Source: Streptosporangiaceae bacterium
GTDB lineage: Bacteria; Actinomycetota; Actinomycetes; Streptosporangiales; Streptosporangiaceae
Length of the DNA: 16,744 nucleotides
Assembly: GCA_030041195.1 (NCBI GenBank)
Contig: JASHOI010000267.1
Location: forward strand, 1 to 16,744
Direction of reading: 5' to 3'
Part shown: positions 1 to 7,478 of the stretch, one piece after another
How the letters are laid out: the number at the start of each line of letters is the position of its first letter
Position numbering within the stretch: position 1 is the stretch's first letter
Program-made: the position numbers and the translations under genes
Notes under the pieces: generated by a model
The model's input: only the letters and a program-made list of their open reading frames with translations
The model's database searches: none
Told to the model about the DNA's origin: nothing

Positions 1-3000
1 CAGCGAGCCTGTCCGTGCCGACCGCGACCAGCGTGCGCGCGATCCCGGCCAAGCTCCTGGTCGACAACCGGATAGTGATCAACAACCACCTCGGCAGGGG
101 CCGCGGCGGCAAGGTGTCGTTCACCCACCTCATCGGCTACGCGGTGGTGCGGGCGCTGGCCTGGGCCCCGGAGATGAACAATTCCTACGCCGAGGAGGAC
201 GGCAAGCCGGTCCTGGTGCAGCCCGAGCACGTCAACCTCGGCCTGGCGGTTGACGTGCGCCGGAGCGACGGCTCCCGGCAGCTGCTCGTGCCCGGCATCA
301 AGGCCGCCGAGACCATGGACTTCCGCCACTTCTGGATGGCGTACGAGGACGTGATCCGCAAGGCCCGGACCGGCAAGCTCACGGTGGAGGATTTCGCCGG
401 CACGACGATCAGCCTGACCAACCCGGGCACGATCGGCACCGAGCACTCGGTGCCGCGGCTGCTGCCCGGCCAGGGGTGCATCGTCGGCGTCGGGGCCATG
501 GAGTACCCGGCGGCGTACCAGGGTGCGTCCGAGGAGACCCTCGCCAGGCTGGCGATCAGCAAGACGGTCACGCTCACCTCCACCTACGATCACCGGATCA
601 TCCAGGGCGCGCAGTCCGGCGACTTCCTGCGGGTGATCAACTCGCTGCTGCTCGGCGAGCACGGCTTCTACGACGACGTGTTCCAGTCGCTGCGGATCCC
701 GTACGAGCCGGTCCGCTGGGTCAAGGACATCCCGGCCGGCCACGAGGACGACCTGTCGAAGGCCGCCAGGGTCCACGAGCTGATCCACGCCTACCGGGTC
801 CGCGGCCACCTGATGGCCGACACCGACCCGCTGGAGTACAAGCAGCGCAAGCACCCCGACCTGGACATCAACCAGCACGGGCTGACCCTGTGGGACCTGG
901 AGCGCGACTTCGCCACCGGCGGCTTCGGCGGCAAGCCGCGGATGAAGCTGCGGGAGATCCTCGGTGTGCTGCGGGACTCGTACTGCCGCACGATCGGCAT
1001 CGAGTACATGCACATCCAGAACCCGGAGGAGCGCGCCTGGATCCAGGCGCGCGTGGAGCGGCCGAACCCCAAGCCCGAGCACGACGAGCAGGTCCGGATC
1101 CTGTCCCGGCTGAACGTCGCCGAGGCGTTCGAGATGTTCCTGCAGACGAAGTTCGTCGGCCAGCGCCGGTTCTCGCTGGAGGGCGCCGAGGCGCTGATAC
1201 CGCTGCTCGATGCCGTGCTCACGGAGGCCGCCCAGAACCGGCTCGACGAGGCCGTGCTCGGCATGGCGCACCGGGGCAGGCTCAACGTGCTCGCGAACAT
1301 CGTGGGCAAGTCGTATGCGCAGATCTTCCAGGAGTTCGAGGGCAACCTCGACCCGGCCACCACCCATGGTTCCGGGGATGTGAAATACCACCTGGGCGCG
1401 GAGGGCAGCTACTCCCCCGGCAACGGGTCGACGATCCGGACCTCGCTGGTGGCCAACCCGAGCCACCTCGAGGCGGTCGACCCGGTGCTCGAGGGCGTGG
1501 TCCGGGCGAAGCAGGACGTCATCGACATGGGCGAGCCCGGGTTCACCGTGCTGCCCGTGCTGATCCACGGCGACGCCGCGTTCGCCGGCCAGGGCGTGGT
1601 GGCCGAGACCCTCGAGCTCTCCCAGCTCCGCGGCTACCGGACCGGCGGCACGGTGCACATCGTAGTGAACAACCAGGTCGGCTTCACCACCGCACCGGAG
1701 TACTCCCGGTCGAGCGTGTACTCGACGGACGTCGCCCGGATGATCCAGGCGCCGATCTTCCACGTCAACGGGGACGACCCCGAGGCGGTCGTCAGGGTGG
1801 GCAAGCTTGCCTTCGAGTACCGCCAGGAGTTCAAGAAGGACGTCGTCATCGACATGATCTGCTACCGGCGGCGGGGCCACAACGAGGCGGACAACCCCTC
1901 GTTCACCCAGCCGCTGATGTACGACCTGATCGACGCCAAGCGGTCGGTGCGCAAGCTCTACACCGAGTCCCTGATCGGGCGCGGCGACATCACGCTGGAG
2001 GAGGCGGAACAGGCGCTGCGCGACTACCAGCAGGAACTGGAGCGCGCGTTCACCGAGACCAGGGACGCGTCCCGGCAGCCGGCCGAGCCGGGCGCTGTGC
2101 TGCCGCAGCCGAGCCTCCCGCAGCCCGCCGACCACGACGCCACGCCGACCGCGATCAGCGAGGAGATCGTCAAGCGGATCATCGACACCCAGCTCAGCCT
2201 GCCCGATGGGTTCACCCCGCACCCGAGGCTGCAGCCGCAGCTGCACCGGCGCGCGACCATGATCGAGCAGGACGAGATCGACTGGGCCACCGGCGAACTG
2301 CTCGCGTTCGGCAGCGTGCTCATCGACGGCCACACGGTCCGGCTGGTCGGCCAGGACACCCGGCGGGGCACGTTCGGCCAGCGGCACGCGGTGATCGTGG
2401 ACCGGCACACCGGCGAGGAGTACACGCCGCTGCGCACGTTCAACTCGCCCACGGCGCGGTTCCACACCTACGACTCGCTGCTGTCGGAGTTCGCGGCGGT
2501 CGGCTTCGAGTACGGCTACTCGGTCGCCAGGCCCGACGCCCTGGTCTGCTGGGAGGCCCAGTTCGGCGACTTCGTCAACGGGGCCCAGACGATCGTGGAC
2601 GAGTTCATCAGCTCGGGCGAGCAGAAGTGGGGCCAGCGCTCCGGCGTGGTGCTGCTGCTGCCGCACGGCTACGAGGGCCAGGGCCCGGACCACTCCTCCG
2701 CCAGGATCGAGCGGTTCCTCGCGCTGTGCGCGCAGGACAACATGACCGTCGCGGTGCCGACCACCCCGGCTAACTACTTCCACCTGCTGCGCTGGCAGGC
2801 CCTGTCCACCCGGGTCAAGCCGCTGATCGTGGCCACCCCCAAGTCGATGCTGCGGCTGAAGGCGGCGACCTCGACCGTGGCCGACTTCACCGGCGGCTGG
2901 TTCCGGCCGGTGATCGGCGAGCCGGCGGATCTCGATACCGCCGCGGTGCGGCGGGTGCTGCTGTGCACCGGCAAGGTCTACTACGACCTGGCGGAACGCC

Positions 3001-3305
3001 GCCGCGCCGAGGGCCGCGCCGACGTCGCGATCGTCCGCGTCGAGCGGCTTTACCCGCTGCCCGCCGATGAGATCGCGGCGGAGCTGTCGCGGTACCCGGC
3101 GGCCGAGACGGTGACCTGGGTGCAGGAGGAGCCGGCCAACATGGGGGCCTGGCCGTACGTGGCGCTGCGGCTGCCCGGGCTGCTGAACCAGCCGATCCAG
3201 CTGGTGTCGCTGCCCGCGTCGTCGGCCCCGGCCAGCGGCTCGGCCAAGGCTCACGCCGAGGAGCACGCCCGCCTGGTCGAGACCGCGCTGTCGGCGGACG
3301 GATAG
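1..3305 (+). CDS. kgd: Multifunctional 2-oxoglutarate decarboxylase / dehydrogenase E1-E2 (Kgd/OdhA type), 5' truncated by window
   Basis: Cytoplasmic TCA-cycle enzyme that decarboxylates 2-oxoglutarate using ThDP. In actinobacteria an E2-like acyltransferase domain is fused to the N-terminus of E1, and this fusion is visible here. Numbering from the GTG at 15: residues 1 to about 215 are the acyltransferase core, with the DHRIIQG motif (His193). From about 240 the E1 starts ([20 protein letters not shown]). The ThDP-binding stretch runs from GDAAFAGQG (about 519) to NNQ (about 552). The transketolase pyrimidine-type domain begins near [14 protein letters not shown], and the C-terminal lobe ends near [12 protein letters not shown]. 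The frame is open through base 3, and known proteins have about 100 or more further N-terminal residues, so the GTG at 15 is not the true start. The stop is TAG, 3 nt before the next gene. In this family GarA controls activity; that gene is not in the window. Confidence 0.97.
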   Translation, partial: ASLSVPTATSVRAIPAKLLVDNRIVINNHLGRGRGGKVSFTHLIGYAVVRALAWAPEMNNSYAEEDGKPVLVQPEHVNLGLAVDVRRSDGSRQLLVPGIKAAETMDFRHFWMAYEDVIRKARTGKLTVEDFAGTTISLTNPGTIGTEHSVPRLLPGQGCIVGVGAMEYPAAYQGASEETLARLAISKTVTLTSTYDHRIIQGAQSGDFLRVINSLLLGEHGFYDDVFQSLRIPYEPVRWVKDIPAGHEDDLSKAARVHELIHAYRVRGHLMADTDPLEYKQRKHPDLDINQHGLTLWDLERDFATGGFGGKPRMKLREILGVLRDSYCRTIGIEYMHIQNPEERAWIQARVERPNPKPEHDEQVRILSRLNVAEAFEMFLQTKFVGQRRFSLEGAEALIPLLDAVLTEAAQNRLDEAVLGMAHRGRLNVLANIVGKSYAQIFQEFEGNLDPATTHGSGDVKYHLGAEGSYSPGNGSTIRTSLVANPSHLEAVDPVLEGVVRAKQDVIDMGEPGFTVLPVLIHGDAAFAGQGVVAETLELSQLRGYRTGGTVHIVVNNQVGFTTAPEYSRSSVYSTDVARMIQAPIFHVNGDDPEAVVRVGKLAFEYRQEFKKDVVIDMICYRRRGHNEADNPSFTQPLMYDLIDAKRSVRKLYTESLIGRGDITLEEAEQALRDYQQELERAFTETRDASRQPAEPGAVLPQPSLPQPADHDATPTAISEEIVKRIIDTQLSLPDGFTPHPRLQPQLHRRATMIEQDEIDWATGELLAFGSVLIDGHTVRLVGQDTRRGTFGQRHAVIVDRHTGEEYTPLRTFNSPTARFHTYDSLLSEFAAVGFEYGYSVARPDALVCWEAQFGDFVNGAQTIVDEFISSGEQKWGQRSGVVLLLPHGYEGQGPDHSSARIERFLALCAQDNMTVAVPTTPANYFHLLRWQALSTRVKPLIVATPKSMLRLKAATSTVADFTGGWFRPVIGEPADLDTAAVRRVLLCTGKVYYDLAERRRAEGRADVAIVRVERLYPLPADEIAAELSRYPAAETVTWVQEEPANMGAWPYVALRLPGLLNQPIQLVSLPASSAPASGSAKAHAEEHARLVETALSADG

Positions 3306-3308
3306 CCG

Positions 3309-3530
3309 ATGTACTTCACCGACCGCGGGCTTGAGGAACTCGAGGAGAGGCGCGGCGAGGACCGGGTCACGCTGGGCTGGCTGGCCGAGCGGCTGCGCGA
3401 GTTCATCGACCTGCACCCGGACGCCGAGTCCTCGGTCGACGCCCTGGCCAGCTGGCTCGCCCGGCTGGACGACGACCCGGACGAGATGGACGACCTGGCC
3501 AACCTGGCCGGGGTGGACGACGAGGAGTAA
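3309..3530 (+). CDS. DUF6104 family small acidic protein
   Basis: A 73-residue acidic cytoplasmic protein. It opens with MYFTDRGLEELEERRGED and contains VTLGWLAERLREFIDLHPD and LASWLARLDDDPDEMDD, which I recognise as the actinobacterial DUF6104 family found next to kgd/sucA in Streptomyces. No function is established. The ATG is 3 nt after the kgd stop and only a weak purine-rich stretch (GGCGGACGGA) precedes it, so it is probably translated by coupling to kgd. There are no cysteines, membrane segments or known catalytic motifs; it looks mostly helical. The constant pairing suggests a role tied to 2-oxoglutarate dehydrogenase, but that is inference. The 125-base gap downstream holds a weak 5-bp hairpin (3540-3557) and then the promoter of the next operon. 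Confidence 0.85.
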   Translation: MYFTDRGLEELEERRGEDRVTLGWLAERLREFIDLHPDAESSVDALASWLARLDDDPDEMDDLANLAGVDDEE

Positions 3531-3571
3531 CCGATAGCGCCGGCCCGGCCACGCCGGACCGCCGAGACCAC

Positions 3572-3600
3572 TTGCAGACACGATATATCGTATGTATGTA
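3572..3600 (+). promoter_or_regulatory. Promoter with 12-bp palindromic operator in the spacer (DUF4097-PadR operon)
   Basis: TTGCAG (3572-3577) and TATGTA (3595-3600) are separated by 17 nt and could be the -35 and -10. Between them lies the perfect palindrome ACGATATATCGT (3580-3591), in an AT-rich patch that stands out from its surroundings. PadR-family regulators commonly repress their own operons through short AT-rich palindromes, so this is the likely PadR operator. The palindrome is plain in the sequence; the -10 is a modest match and the regulator assignment is inferred. Confidence 0.5.
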
Positions 3601-3636
3601 AGCGCCGCGGCAACCGGACGTAAGAGCCGCGGCAAC
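3598..3636 (+). repeat. Direct repeat, 17 nt with one mismatch, 22-bp period, in operon leader
   Basis: GTAAGCGCCGCGGCAAC (3598-3614) is repeated as GTAAGAGCCGCGGCAAC (3620-3636), one mismatch in 17, with a period of 22 bp (about two helical turns). It lies between the candidate -10 and the ribosome-binding site GGAGGAGGGA (3641-3650). It may be a second binding site, a leader RNA element or a simple tandem duplication. Confidence 0.6.
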
Positions 3637-3655
3637 GAAGGGAGGAGGGACGGCG

Positions 3656-4534
3656 ATGACTCGCTGGACCATCGACTCCCAGCAGGCTCTTGACCTGCCG
3701 GACATCGCGGCACTCAGAGTCCGGGTGATCTCGGGATCGGTAGCGGTCCTGGCCAGCCAGGACAAGCCATCGCTCGACGTCGCCAGCGTGACCGGCCAGC
3801 CACTGCTGGTGACCCACGAGGCCGGGATCCTGACCGTCACCTACCAGGACCTGCAGCCCGGCGGCCTGCGCGGCTGGCTGCACCCGCAGCGCCACTCGGC
3901 CGACGTGACGATCACCGTGCCGCCCGGCTGCCCGACACAGGTGAGCGTGGTCAACGCGAGCATGATCGTGTCCGGAATCTCCGCGAAGATATCCGCCAAA
4001 AGTGTCTCCGGAGACATCACCCTAGATGGCGTGACCGGCAGCGTGGACGCGAAGACGGTGTCCGGAGACCTCGAGGCGCGCGGCCTCGACGGCGACCTGG
4101 AGTTCAACTCGGCTTCCGGCGACCTGACCCTGGCCGGCGCCGTGGTCAGGCACCTCACCGCCAGGACCCTCAGCGGCCAGGTGACGGCCGACGTCGACGT
4201 GCCCGAGGGCAGCGGTCTTCGGGTCAGCACGGTGTCCGGCGACGTGTCCGTCCGGGTTCCGGCGTCGGCGAGCGCCCGGGTGGAGCTCAAGTCCACGTCC
4301 GGCCGGCTGCGCAGTAACTTCGAGCCGTTGAGCCCCGCACCGCCCCCGGGCCGCGCGGCGCTGGCCGCCACCCTGGGCTCCGGCTCGGCCAGCATCAGCC
4401 TGACCAGCATGACCGGCGACGTGACGCTGCTGGCAAGCCCGGTGGCCACACCATCAGGCTCGCCAGACGGGCAGGAGCGTAGCGTTAAAGGCACTCCGAC
4501 CAGTGCGCCAACAGGGCAAGGTGAGCAGGCGTGA
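3656..4534 (+). CDS. DUF4097 family beta-strand repeat protein
   Basis: A 292-residue protein dominated by an irregular repeat of about 20 residues centred on (S/T)xSGDxxL. Copies include SVSGDITL, TVSGDLEA, SASGDLTL, TLSGQVTA, TVSGDVSV and SMTGDVTL, spread over roughly residues 115-260. This is the signature of DUF4097 (PF13349), predicted to form a right-handed beta-solenoid. There is no signal peptide or transmembrane helix, so it is probably cytoplasmic or peripheral. The last 30 or so residues are a Ser/Thr/Pro/Gly-rich disordered tail. The ATG is supported by GGAGGAGGGA just upstream. It shares GTGA with the following PadR gene, so the two are co-transcribed and translationally coupled. 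DUF4097-PadR pairs recur in actinobacteria, but the biochemical role is unknown. Confidence 0.88.
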   Translation: MTRWTIDSQQALDLPDIAALRVRVISGSVAVLASQDKPSLDVASVTGQPLLVTHEAGILTVTYQDLQPGGLRGWLHPQRHSADVTITVPPGCPTQVSVVNASMIVSGISAKISAKSVSGDITLDGVTGSVDAKTVSGDLEARGLDGDLEFNSASGDLTLAGAVVRHLTARTLSGQVTADVDVPEGSGLRVSTVSGDVSVRVPASASARVELKSTSGRLRSNFEPLSPAPPPGRAALAATLGSGSASISLTSMTGDVTLLASPVATPSGSPDGQERSVKGTPTSAPTGQGEQA

Positions 4535-5511
4535 GCCCAGTATTCAGGCATGGCGGGCTCCGGCTCTACCTGCTCAAGCTGCTCGATGAGGCGCCGCGGC
4601 ACGGCTACGAGGTGATCCGGCTGCTGCAGGACCGGTTCATGGGCGTCTACGCGCCGTCGCCGGGCACCATCTACCCGCGGCTGGCCAGGCTCGAGGAGGA
4701 GGGCCTGGTCACCCACGACGAGGTGGACGGCAAGAAGGTGTACCGGATCACCGACAAGGGCCGCGAGGAGATCAACGCCCGCCTCGATGACCTGGCCGAA
4801 CTCGAGGAGGAGCTCACCCAGTCGGTGCGCGACATCGCCCGCGAGGTGACCGAGGACGTCCGGGACACCGTCCGCAATCTGCGCGAGGAACTGACCTGGG
4901 CGGCCCGGGACGTGCGCCGTGGGGGCGCCGCGGAGAGCCGCGAGCAGGCGCAGACACGCGAGGACGCGAGGGAGCGGGCCCGGCGGACCAGGGATGAGGT
5001 CAGGGAGAGCGCCCGGCAGGCCAGGGACCAGGCGCGGCAGGCGCCCGACGATTCCGCGGACGAGCGGGACGCGGCGCGGCAGGCGGCCGGTGCGCAGCAC
5101 GAGGAGGCCAGGCGGGCCCGGCAGCAGAAGGAAGACGCCAGGCAGGCCGCCCGCGAGCGCCAGGAGCGCGCGCGCAGCACCCGGCGGGAATGGGCCGACT
5201 GGGCCTCGTCGCAGTGGCCCGGCTGGACCGGGTGGCGGGAGCGGCCCTGGGGCCAGGGCGGCCGTGGCTGGCCCGGCGCGCCAGGCCTGGACGTCGGCAT
5301 GTTCCGCGACCTGGAGCGGCTGGCCGTCGACTTCGGGCGGGAGCTGCGGAAGGCCGCCGCCAGCACCGAGACCGTCGGCGAGAACGCGCTCGGCGACCTG
5401 CGCTCGATCCTGGAGGACGCGCTCGCCAGGATCAAGGACGAGGTCTTCCGCGGGGCTCCCCCCGCCAGCGACGAAGAGGGCCAGGAACGCGACGGTTCCG
5501 CCGACTCGTGA
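4531..5511 (+). CDS. PadR family transcriptional regulator with long charged and Trp-rich C-terminal extension
   Basis: Residues 1-82 or so are a PadR winged helix-turn-helix: LYLLKLLDEAPRHGYEVIRL, the recognition region SPGTIYPRLARLEEEGLV, and the wing DGKKVYRITDKGREEI. PadR proteins usually have 100-190 residues; this one has 326. Residues 85 to about 220 are a nearly uninterrupted Arg/Glu/Ala/Gln-rich segment predicted helical or coiled coil. Residues about 220-250 hold seven tryptophans with Gly/Pro, and 255-310 are again helical (LERLAVDFGRELRKAAAS). The GTG start overlaps the previous stop by 4 bp and has AAGGTGAG 5 nt upstream. It probably represses its own operon through the palindrome at 3580-3591. 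The extension's role is unknown; dimerisation, membrane-surface contact or binding the DUF4097 partner are possible. Confidence 0.92.
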   Translation: MSPVFRHGGLRLYLLKLLDEAPRHGYEVIRLLQDRFMGVYAPSPGTIYPRLARLEEEGLVTHDEVDGKKVYRITDKGREEINARLDDLAELEEELTQSVRDIAREVTEDVRDTVRNLREELTWAARDVRRGGAAESREQAQTREDARERARRTRDEVRESARQARDQARQAPDDSADERDAARQAAGAQHEEARRARQQKEDARQAARERQERARSTRREWADWASSQWPGWTGWRERPWGQGGRGWPGAPGLDVGMFRDLERLAVDFGRELRKAAASTETVGENALGDLRSILEDALARIKDEVFRGAPPASDEEGQERDGSADS

Positions 5512-5523
5512 CGACCCCGGCGG
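5498..5523. terminator. Weak hairpin across the convergent PadR / oxidoreductase 3' ends
   Basis: CCGCCG (5498-5503) can pair with CGGCGG (5518-5523) across a 14-nt loop containing the PadR stop codon. The convergent genes are only 18 bp apart. There is no T-tract and the stem is short, so this is a weak candidate for a bidirectional terminator. Confidence 0.25.
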
Positions 5524-5529
5524 GCCTGG

Positions 5530-6492
5530 CTACACCGCGAGCGTGACCTTGCCGAACAGCTCCCCGGAGATCATCGCGGCAAGGCCGTCGGCGACCTGAG
5601 CCAGCGGGAGCGTGCGGTCGATCAGCGGGCGGACCCCGGTCTGCTCGCAGAACCGCACCAGGCGGGCGAGTTCGTCCCTGGTGCCCATCGTCGAGCCCAC
5701 CACGGACAGCTGCAGGAAGAACACCCGGCTCAGGTCGGCGGGCGGCAGCGGGCCGCTGGTCGCGCCGGAGATCACGATCCGCCCGCCCGGCTTGAGCGCG
5801 CGCAGCGAGTGCGCCCAGGTGGCCTCGCCGACCGTTTCCATCACCGCATCCACCCGCTCCGGCAGTCGGGACCCGGCCGGGAACGCCTGGTCCGCGCCGA
5901 GCATGACGGCACGTTCCCGCTTTTCCTCGCTGCGGCTGGTCGCCCAGACCCGCAAGCCGGCCGCCCGGCCGAGCAGGATCAGCGCGGTGGCGACGCCGCC
6001 GCCGGCGCCCTGCACGAGCACCGTGGCGCCGGGCGCGATCCCGGCCCGGGTGAACAGCATCCGGTAGGCGGTCAGGTACGCGGTCGGCAGGCACGCCGCC
6101 TCGGCGAAGGACAGCGCGTCCGGCTTGGGCACGAGGTTGCGCCGGGGCACGGCGACCCGCTCGGCGAACGTCCCGTCGTACCGCTCGGACAGCAGCGACC
6201 TGCCCGGATCCATGGTCTCGTCCCCGGTGGCGGCCTGCGAGATCACCGCGTGCACCACGACCTCGTTGCCGTCCTCGTCGAGACCCGCGGCGTCGCAGCC
6301 GAGCACGATCGGCAGCCGGTCGGCCGAGATCCCCACACCGCGCAGCGTCCATACGTCGTGATGGTTCAGGGCGGCGGCCTTGACCGTGACCGTGGTCCAC
6401 CCGTCCGGCGGGTCGGGTTCCGCGTGCTCGCCGAGTTCCAGGCCGGCCAGCGGATCGTCGGCGTCGATGCGCGCCGCGGTGACAGCAAACAT
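5530..6492 (-). CDS. Zinc-independent MDR / quinone oxidoreductase-like alcohol dehydrogenase
   Basis: A 320-residue NAD(P)-dependent medium-chain dehydrogenase/reductase. The N-terminal GroES-like domain contains VTVKAAALNHHDVWTLRGVG and LPIVLGCDAAG. The Rossmann domain carries the nucleotide-binding loop VLVQGAGGGVATALILLG, followed by GGRIVISGATSG. The structural zinc lobe with four clustered cysteines is absent, as is the catalytic Cys/His pair, so this belongs with the zinc-independent quinone/enal reductases. The substrate cannot be read from sequence. I start it at the ATG at 6492 (MFAVTAARI), where similarity to the family begins, rather than the in-frame codon at 6567. No good Shine-Dalgarno precedes it, but TAGGGT lies 7 nt upstream, so it may be leaderless. 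It is divergent from the CGNR regulator and convergent with padR. Confidence 0.88.
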   Translation of the reverse strand: MFAVTAARIDADDPLAGLELGEHAEPDPPDGWTTVTVKAAALNHHDVWTLRGVGISADRLPIVLGCDAAGLDEDGNEVVVHAVISQAATGDETMDPGRSLLSERYDGTFAERVAVPRRNLVPKPDALSFAEAACLPTAYLTAYRMLFTRAGIAPGATVLVQGAGGGVATALILLGRAAGLRVWATSRSEEKRERAVMLGADQAFPAGSRLPERVDAVMETVGEATWAHSLRALKPGGRIVISGATSGPLPPADLSRVFFLQLSVVGSTMGTRDELARLVRFCEQTGVRPLIDRTLPLAQVADGLAAMISGELFGKVTLAV

Positions 6493-6499
6493 GAACTGG

Positions 6500-6505
6500 A
6501 CCCTA
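6500..6505 (-). promoter_or_regulatory. Candidate -10 (TAGGGT) for a leaderless oxidoreductase transcript
   Basis: On the minus strand TAGGGT fits the actinobacterial TANNNT pattern and ends 7 nt before the ATG at 6492, which would place the transcription start on the start codon. No clear -35 is visible. The rest of the divergent gap (6506-6683) holds a 10-bp palindrome CCCGATCGGG (6567-6576) and the ribosome-binding site of the CGNR gene. Confidence 0.35.
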
Positions 6506-6683
6506 GCGCGGCCGGGGGTGCGCTGGCGCATCGGCGCTCTCGGCCCGGTTCGCGAGGGAAGTGTCACCCGATCGGGACGCTTCGTGTCTGATATGTACCT
6601 GAATTGCTACGGCGGGCCGCCCGGGGTTGTGCCATACTTTTCCGCGGGCCGCGACGGCCCATCCCCCGCAGCTAAGGACCGCA

Positions 6684-7247
6684 GTGGATCTCACGTCCTA
6701 TGCCGAGCTAGCGGTGCGTCTCGTAAATTCTGCCGCAGGCGTTGACAGCGAGACCGACCAACTCGGCAGCACCGACGCTTTCCGCGCGTTCGTGAACGAT
6801 TACCCGCATCTGAGCGGGCCGTGGACCCGTCACGACCTTGATGCCCTGCGGATGCTGCGCACCGAACTCACCGGTGTTTTTGCCGCGGCCGCGCAGCGCG
6901 ACCACGCCACCGCGGCCGAGCGGCTGAACGCGCTGCTCATGCAGTATCCGATCCGCCCGACGCTGGTGCGCCACGACCGATCGCGCTGGCACCTGCACCT
7001 CGACGAGAGCGGGTCGCTCGCTGACCGGTACGCGGCCGGCGCGATTGCCAGCATGGCGGCGATCGCCGCGCAGTTCGGCATGAGCCACCTCGGCATCTGC
7101 ACGGCCGCCGATTGCCGCTCCGCTTTCGCCGACGCCAGCGCCGGCCGGGCCAGCCTTTACTGCGTGAGGCATTGCGGGAGCAAGGCGAACGTGACCGCGC
7201 TGCGTAATCACCGTCGTTCGGCGAACGGCTACTCGGCCGCCGGTTAG
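6684..7247 (+). CDS. CGNR zinc-finger / ABATE-domain putative transcriptional regulator
   Basis: A 187-residue protein matching actinobacterial proteins with an N-terminal ABATE domain (LTSYAELAVRLVN; AFRAFVNDYPHLSG; LRMLRTELTGVFAAAA; ERLNALLMQYP; WHLHLDESGS) and a C-terminal CGNR-type zinc finger. Metal ligands are Cys-x4-Cys in GICTAADC and Cys-x3-Cys in YCVRHC. The motif that names the family is altered: CGSK instead of CGNR. The start is the GTG at 6684, which has AAGGA 5 nt upstream and matches where homologues begin; the frame extends further upstream but without family similarity. Such proteins are thought to bind DNA, with unknown ligand. It is monocistronic and divergent from the oxidoreductase, which could be a target. 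Confidence 0.85.
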   Translation: MDLTSYAELAVRLVNSAAGVDSETDQLGSTDAFRAFVNDYPHLSGPWTRHDLDALRMLRTELTGVFAAAAQRDHATAAERLNALLMQYPIRPTLVRHDRSRWHLHLDESGSLADRYAAGAIASMAAIAAQFGMSHLGICTAADCRSAFADASAGRASLYCVRHCGSKANVTALRNHRRSANGYSAAG

Positions 7248-7310
7248 CGTTCTTGCGACCGCCGCCGATCTTGCAGCGGTGTCGGGTGCCACTGAACACG
7301 CGCCGGTTAT

Positions 7311-7319
7311 TGGTATAAG
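7311..7319 (+). promoter_or_regulatory. Extended -10 promoter candidate for the permease
   Basis: TGGTATAAG is an extended -10 (TGn followed by TATAAG, 5 of 6 to consensus) in the 231-base gap before the permease; no good -35 is seen. It predicts a leader of about 150 nt. The gap also holds an imperfect hairpin just after the CGNR stop (GACCGC 7257-7262 with GCGGTGTC 7276-7283) and a small hairpin GGGGC-GTAT-GCCCC (7435-7448) near the ribosome-binding site AGAAGG (7466-7471). A short open frame across this gap has no gene character. Confidence 0.4.
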
Positions 7320-7478
7320 CACACCCCTTCCTACCGGCGGCGACGCGGACGTGACCGTTACCCGCGTTATCAAAAAGATGCCAAGCGGCTTCTTCTCATG
7401 CCCGGAGGCGATCATTAGCATGAGCCCTACTCACGGGGCGTATGCCCCACGTATGCGGACCCGAAAGAAGGTTCGGAC

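Noticed and set aside
476..2773. 765-codon open frame inside kgd on the same strand
   Set aside because: Shifted frame of a clearly recognised enzyme; composition is the Arg/Pro/Gly/Ala-rich pattern of high-GC shadow frames with no domain.
4004..4015. Perfect palindrome GTCTCCGGAGAC inside the DUF4097 gene
   Set aside because: It encodes part of the recurring VSGD repeat and lies within coding sequence; most simply a by-product of repeat codons.
3841..5100. 419-codon open frame antisense to the DUF4097 and PadR genes
   Set aside because: Spans two coupled real genes on the other strand and shows no recognisable domain.
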